From Abditibacteriaceae bacterium (GTDB lineage: Bacteria > Armatimonadota > Abditibacteriia > Abditibacteriales > Abditibacteriaceae), in contig JAFAZH010000059.1 of the NCBI GenBank assembly GCA_019239895.1, positions 1 through 36,619 on the forward strand: a stretch of 36,619 nucleotides of DNA, written 5' to 3'. Below the pieces are notes generated by a model. That model was not told the origin of the DNA. It saw only the letters and a program-made list of their open reading frames with translations, and did not search any database. The position numbers and the translations under genes were made by a program. How positions within the stretch are numbered: position 1 is the first letter of the stretch; every line of letters starts with the position of its first letter. Positions 32,935-36,619 of the stretch are shown piece after piece.

Positions 32935-35900
32935 TTATGGAGTGGCGAGTGGCGCCACTCTCCAACGGACAAAGGCGGAGCGTGTTGAGTTGCCAGCAGC
33001 ATCAGTAACAGTCGCGCGCAAACCATAAAAGCCGGATGGCAGCACTGGCACACCTTTCAAGCTCCAGACCGTAGTTCCTGAGGCCAGTTTCTCTACCAGG
33101 GACGAGTTATCCCCCGTGATAAAGCTATTGGTCGTCCAGTTATAGAAGCCAGTGGGAGTGGTCCCGGTGGCACTGGCGAAACGTGCTAAAGCCACCGTCA
33201 CCAAAGCGGGGCCAGCGGCTCCTGTATCATGTGCCGTGCCTGTCGCTGTGGTGAGCTGTTGGGTAGCCGTGAAAGTTCCAGCACGGGGCGCGGTTACGGC
33301 TACTGTTGGTTTAATGGTGTCTGTGCCAGCGACGGTGAAGTTAGCTGCGCGCTGGGTTGGCACGCCCGGTGAGAGCACCACCGTTAGCAAGCGTGGCTGG
33401 AAGTAAGTGCCTGTCACACTGGGCAGCACGGTGTAACTGGCTAAGGGCAAATTATCGAAGAGGAAATTTCCACCAGTGTTGGTGCGTGCAGTGAAGATAT
33501 GCTGCGCAAAACGCGCTGTGAGCGTAATACCGGCTAAGCTCTGAAGAGTTCCATTGGATAGGCGACGTGTCACGCGACCGCTGATCTGTCCGCGTGGCGT
33601 GGTATCGAAATCTGCTGTGACCACATTGCCAGTCGTAAGCGTTAGAGCACGAAAGGCTGGCCCAAAGGAAAAATTGGCGCGTGTGGGCACTATCTTATAG
33701 GTGCCGGGCGGCAGTCGCAGGAATTGATAGAGACCAGCCGTATTAGTGGTCACTACATCACGCAGGGTTGTGCCAGAAAACAAACTGACACTAACCCCCG
33801 GCACAGGTGCCCGTGTTGAGCTGCCATTTGCATTGAACACTGCTGCCGTAATATGTCCACTAATAGTAAGCTTACTGGCCGGTTCGTCATCCAGCACCGT
33901 CACGTCTAGCGAGCTTGTAGGGAATCCCGTGGCGCGGGCACTCAGGGTCACTCGAACCGGGCCATCGGCCACCGCGTTGTTCACTGCTGTCACCGAAAAA
34001 GTGGCCCCGCTTGCACCTGGCGGAATTGTAACTTGTAACGGGACTTTAGCTTTGGCGGTGTTACTGCTGCTCAGATTAACCACCAGGGCACCTGCGGTAG
34101 ATGTGTTGCGCCGCACCGTTACAGTAGCGGCAGTGCCTGGTGTGGCCTCGCTAAAGTGATCGGTGCTGCTAGTCAGAGTTAGCGTGGGGGTGTCGTTGTC
34201 AGTCACCGTGAGGGTGGCTGTCGTCGCGTTGAAGCCTAGCGCGCTGGCGGTGATGGTCACGGTACGCGGGCCATCAACGATGGCATTATCAATGGCCGCT
34301 ATGTTGAACGGTGCGGAGGTCGCACCAAGTGGAAGCGTAATCGAGGCTGGCACTTTGGCTGTGCCGGGGTTGCTACTCGACAGGCTGATGGTCACCGGAG
34401 TGGTGGTTGCGGCTGGCAAACTCACTGTGCCTAAAGCCGCTTCTGTTCCAGCGTCCTCTCGTACTGTTGCGGGCGTGATATTTAGCCGCAGGGAGGGTGA
34501 CGGGGTGGCACCCGGCACGGGGGTAGCTGTCGGCGCGGGGGTGACAGTCGGGACAGGTGTGGCGGTCGGGATCGGTGTGGCCGTGGGTAAAGGAGTAGCT
34601 GTCGGCACTGGTGTGGCGGTGGGTAAAGGTGTCGCTGTTGACAGGGGGGTTGGAGTCGGCGCAGTGGTTACGGTATTGAGGACAAAGAGCGTAATGCTCT
34701 GGTTTGGCAGGACGGTAGTGAGCGTGTTATTATTGATGGGCACATCCGTCTGCCGAGTGATAGCATTCGCCGCCGTCAGTTGAAAGACCTGCGCGTTGTT
34801 AAACGCAGAGTTGAGCACATTAACGGTAATTGGCGTGCTGTTATCCAGGTCTTTGTTGATAACCATGATGGTAATTGCACCATCGGCGCTGCGCTGGGCG
34901 GCAAAAGCCACGCAGCTATCGGGATTGGCTGCGGTGGAGACAGCCATGCTCATCTCGCCAAACGTGGACTTCTGGCCGTCGTAGTTGCGGTACATCTTAA
35001 AGGCGTTATAGGTGGGCGTGCCCTGCGCCGGGGCTTCCCAGCGACAGGCCATGTCGAGTCCTTCGCGCCCGAAGATGCCGAGGACATCTGCCTGGGCTAT
35101 CGCGCCGCTGATGTGGCCTTCAGCCCCCCAGGAGTATTCGCTTAGTCCGGTCTTAAGACCTGGATAGTAGGCATTTACCCACCCCTTGAGGCGGGGGATG
35201 AGTTGGACGACGTTGTTCGGTGGCCCCTGGTCGGCGATGTAGCTTTCATCCACATAATTAGGGTCCCAGAGTGAGCGGGTGGAGCGATTGCGCAGCAGTT
35301 GAGTGTTGCGCGAAACATCGTCTGGCCCGCCATCATTCGGAAACTCGCCACCCGATGGATAGTAATTAACGGCCAGGTAATTAAGGGTGTGATGCCCCGT
35401 GTTATTATCATCGGTTTTCCAATGTTGCAATAACCAGGGGATATAATCCATGCCCCCGTGTGCATCGCGGTCTGGGTGATTCGGATAAGCCTGCAAATCT
35501 TTCCCCGAACTAAAATAACCTTCGTAGTTCCATTCGATGGGAGCTAACACTTGCGCGGATGGGTCAGCCGTGTGGACAGCGTTGCTGACAGCTTCGGTGG
35601 CTGCCGCCACTTCGTCCATTGAAGCGCCCTGGGGATGCACATCTCGATGCGTCTGATGCCAGATACCCGGCTCGTTGTCCATGCCATAGAAGCTCACGCC
35701 CCCATTGGACGCCGTGCCCCACTTACCGACTAAGTGAGTCAGCCAACTCGCCTGATAAGTCGCCGGAGTAACCGCAATGGAAGCATCATTAGGATCGCTA
35801 TTGGTGATAAGGGTTGTGCCGTCGGGCTTGACGCCATTGCCAGCATCGCCATCGGCATACTGTTGGGCACCGTATTTGGCTACCGAATACGACCAGAGGG

Positions 35901-36354
35901 TGCTGTTATTGGGGCCGAGTTTGGCGAGGCGAGACAGCATGGGGACGGTGAGGAAAGAGGCCGCGCCTGCCCCTTGAGACGCGGCAACATGTAAGTCTGG
36001 CTCGCCACCTGCCACCGCGCCACCCGTAGCCTGGACGGACTCAAAGAAATAATCGTTGCCAACATTGTAGGCGTTGGCCTGCCAGTTGTAGGTTCCTTTG
36101 GGCGTGCCTCCCCAGCGATTGACGGTGGCATTCAAATCAGTCAATACACCCTGACTGCTGTTGTTAACCCCATAAATAAGGGGGCTGATAGCGTGTTTGG
36201 GGGCAGTCGCATCAATGGTAAAGACCACTGGCGAATTTAACGCCAAGGTTCGTAGGGATGAGACCCGTCGAGACAGTGCCTGCTGACGCGCCAACACGCC
36301 CTTAATCATCGGCAGCACTAACAGCACACAGAATATCAAACGCAATCGCTTCAT
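32935..36354 (-). CDS. Secreted modular GH44 endoglucanase/xyloglucanase
   Basis: An 1139-aa protein starting MKRLRLIFC; AGGT four bases upstream supports this Met over the frame start at 36387. After the signal peptide, residues ~40-555 are GH44: ISPLIYGVNNSS, VNRWGGTPKGTYNW, acid/base E228 in GMDNEPGIWHQ and nucleophile E406 in LSEYSWG. A Pro/Thr linker (~562-618) of TATPxP units follows. Then come two Calx-beta-like domains (VREDAG, FSEATPG; ending TVTDND and TVLDDE), two carboxypeptidase-regulatory/SdrD-B-like domains (VPGVSVSLFSGT, LAGITLTARF) and a C-terminal Big-like domain. GH44 enzymes hydrolyse cellulose and xyloglucan internally. The many accessory domains suggest attachment to the surface or substrate. 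It is separate from the pectin operon. Confidence 0.94.
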   Translation of the reverse strand: MKRLRLIFCVLLVLPMIKGVLARQQALSRRVSSLRTLALNSPVVFTIDATAPKHAISPLIYGVNNSSQGVLTDLNATVNRWGGTPKGTYNWQANAYNVGNDYFFESVQATGGAVAGGEPDLHVAASQGAGAASFLTVPMLSRLAKLGPNNSTLWSYSVAKYGAQQYADGDAGNGVKPDGTTLITNSDPNDASIAVTPATYQASWLTHLVGKWGTASNGGVSFYGMDNEPGIWHQTHRDVHPQGASMDEVAAATEAVSNAVHTADPSAQVLAPIEWNYEGYFSSGKDLQAYPNHPDRDAHGGMDYIPWLLQHWKTDDNNTGHHTLNYLAVNYYPSGGEFPNDGGPDDVSRNTQLLRNRSTRSLWDPNYVDESYIADQGPPNNVVQLIPRLKGWVNAYYPGLKTGLSEYSWGAEGHISGAIAQADVLGIFGREGLDMACRWEAPAQGTPTYNAFKMYRNYDGQKSTFGEMSMAVSTAANPDSCVAFAAQRSADGAITIMVINKDLDNSTPITVNVLNSAFNNAQVFQLTAANAITRQTDVPINNNTLTTVLPNQSITLFVLNTVTTAPTPTPLSTATPLPTATPVPTATPLPTATPIPTATPVPTVTPAPTATPVPGATPSPSLRLNITPATVREDAGTEAALGTVSLPAATTTPVTISLSSSNPGTAKVPASITLPLGATSAPFNIAAIDNAIVDGPRTVTITASALGFNATTATLTVTDNDTPTLTLTSSTDHFSEATPGTAATVTVRRNTSTAGALVVNLSSSNTAKAKVPLQVTIPPGASGATFSVTAVNNAVADGPVRVTLSARATGFPTSSLDVTVLDDEPASKLTISGHITAAVFNANGSSTRAPVPGVSVSLFSGTTLRDVVTTNTAGLYQFLRLPPGTYKIVPTRANFSFGPAFRALTLTTGNVVTADFDTTPRGQISGRVTRRLSNGTLQSLAGITLTARFAQHIFTARTNTGGNFLFDNLPLASYTVLPSVTGTYFQPRLLTVVLSPGVPTQRAANFTVAGTDTIKPTVAVTAPRAGTFTATQQLTTATGTAHDTGAAGPALVTVALARFASATGTTPTGFYNWTTNSFITGDNSSLVEKLASGTTVWSLKGVPVLPSGFYGLRATVTDAAGNSTRSAFVRWRVAPLATP
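34500..34671. repeat. 18-bp-period tandem repeat encoding the Pro/Thr linker
   Basis: This stretch encodes the GH44 linker as roughly eight 6-residue units (TATPVP, TATPLP, TATPIP, TATPAP variants). On the plus strand it reads as GT-rich 18-bp units such as GGTGTGGCGGTGGGTAAA. Synonymous changes between units indicate it is not very recent. A long antisense frame across it (34163-34783) is a by-product. Confidence 0.85.
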
Positions 36355-36442
36355 AAAGACCTCGCTCGACCTTACTGCATTAGCCACTATATGTAGCTCA
36401 TTAAGACACTCTTATTCACTCTACCAAAGCTTTTCTCATAGG

Positions 36443-36460
36443 AAACGGCTTGAGCCGTTT
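36443..36460. repeat. Small hairpin near a transposase end
   Basis: AAACGGCT-TG-AGCCGTTT is an 8-bp stem with a two-base centre, followed by AATTTAAAT. It lies between the GH44 start region and the transposase remnant. It may be part of the insertion sequence end or a separate repeat; the rest of 36355-36503 holds no gene that I can see. Confidence 0.4.
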
Positions 36461-36503
36461 AATTTAAATCAAGATACTTAATGTGCAACACTTTTGATGA
36501 GGC

Positions 36504-36619
36504 TTAGAGGCAAACTAAGCCATCTAAGTCTAAGGGTGGACGACCTAATTGTAAGTTTAAGAAGACCACCACTGTATGAGCCAACACTTTGCGAATCAAG
36601 CGATGTTGAAAGTGCCACA
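36504..36619 (-). CDS. Transposase C-terminus (partial; runs off the right edge)
   Basis: On the minus strand, entering from the edge, 38 codons are open up to TAA at 36504-36506. They read WHFQHRLIRKVLAHTVVVFL, then NLQLGRPPLDLDGLVCL. The RLIxKVLAHT...LNxxLGRPP pattern is typical of the C-terminal end of DDE transposases of the IS982/IS4-like groups. The start and the catalytic residues are outside the window, so integrity and exact family cannot be judged. Confidence 0.65.
   Translation of the reverse strand, partial: WHFQHRLIRKVLAHTVVVFLNLQLGRPPLDLDGLVCL

Noticed and set aside
34163..34783. 206-codon plus-strand frame rich in Gly and Val
   Set aside because: Mirror of the TATPxP linker repeats of the GH44 gene.

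Overview
The window looks like a chromosomal segment of a free-living, plant-polysaccharide-degrading, Gram-negative-type bacterium. It carries many Sec-secreted glycan-active enzymes, a Tat-exported Gfo/Idh oxidoreductase, Pro-Thr linkers of the TATPxP type, a glycine-rich RRM protein and an IrrE-UvrD fusion. This mix recalls Armatimonadota/Abditibacteriota or Chloroflexota-like lineages. The 16S fragment is too short to place it, so taxonomy is a low-confidence inference.

Left edge (1-2755): the last ~52 nt of a 16S rRNA gene are followed after about 190 nt by a strong hairpin terminator, with no tRNA or 23S gene, so this 16S copy appears unlinked from 23S. A convergent, AT-rich NACHT-type NTPase gene, a candidate antiphage or signalling STAND protein, abuts it. 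Behind that gene lies a frame-broken gene remnant.

2756-8903: two tandem paralogous secreted proteins of unknown function; a cytoplasmic DsbA-like thioredoxin-fold protein; a Tat-dependent Gfo/Idh/MocA oxidoreductase; a small orphan protein; a secreted helical-repeat protein; and a small two-helix membrane protein. A 109-bp inverted-repeat element separates the last from a sodium:solute symporter (9047-10765).

11062-23630: a large secreted protein joining a BNR/GH74-like propeller, a carbohydrate-binding-like domain and an SGNH esterase; a hemolysin III/PAQR membrane protein; a glycine-rich RRM protein; DNA polymerase IV; an orphan gene; a 1217-aa IrrE-like/UvrD helicase/Fe-S nuclease-like fusion whose peptidase and nuclease active sites both look degenerate; a secreted orphan; and a 41-aa lysine-rich protein. 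Several unrelated REPIN-like inverted repeats lie between these genes.

23760-36354, nearly all on the minus strand: an orphan, a COG2509-type FAD protein, a GH2 beta-galactosidase, then a tight three-gene operon for rhamnogalacturonan I (two SGNH acetylesterases and a PL4 lyase) preceded by a LacI-type palindrome, and a modular GH44 endoglucanase/xyloglucanase. Together with the GH74-like/SGNH protein and the symporter, these suggest extracellular deacetylation and cutting of pectin side-chain regions and xyloglucan, followed by sugar uptake. The right edge cuts the 3' end of a transposase gene.
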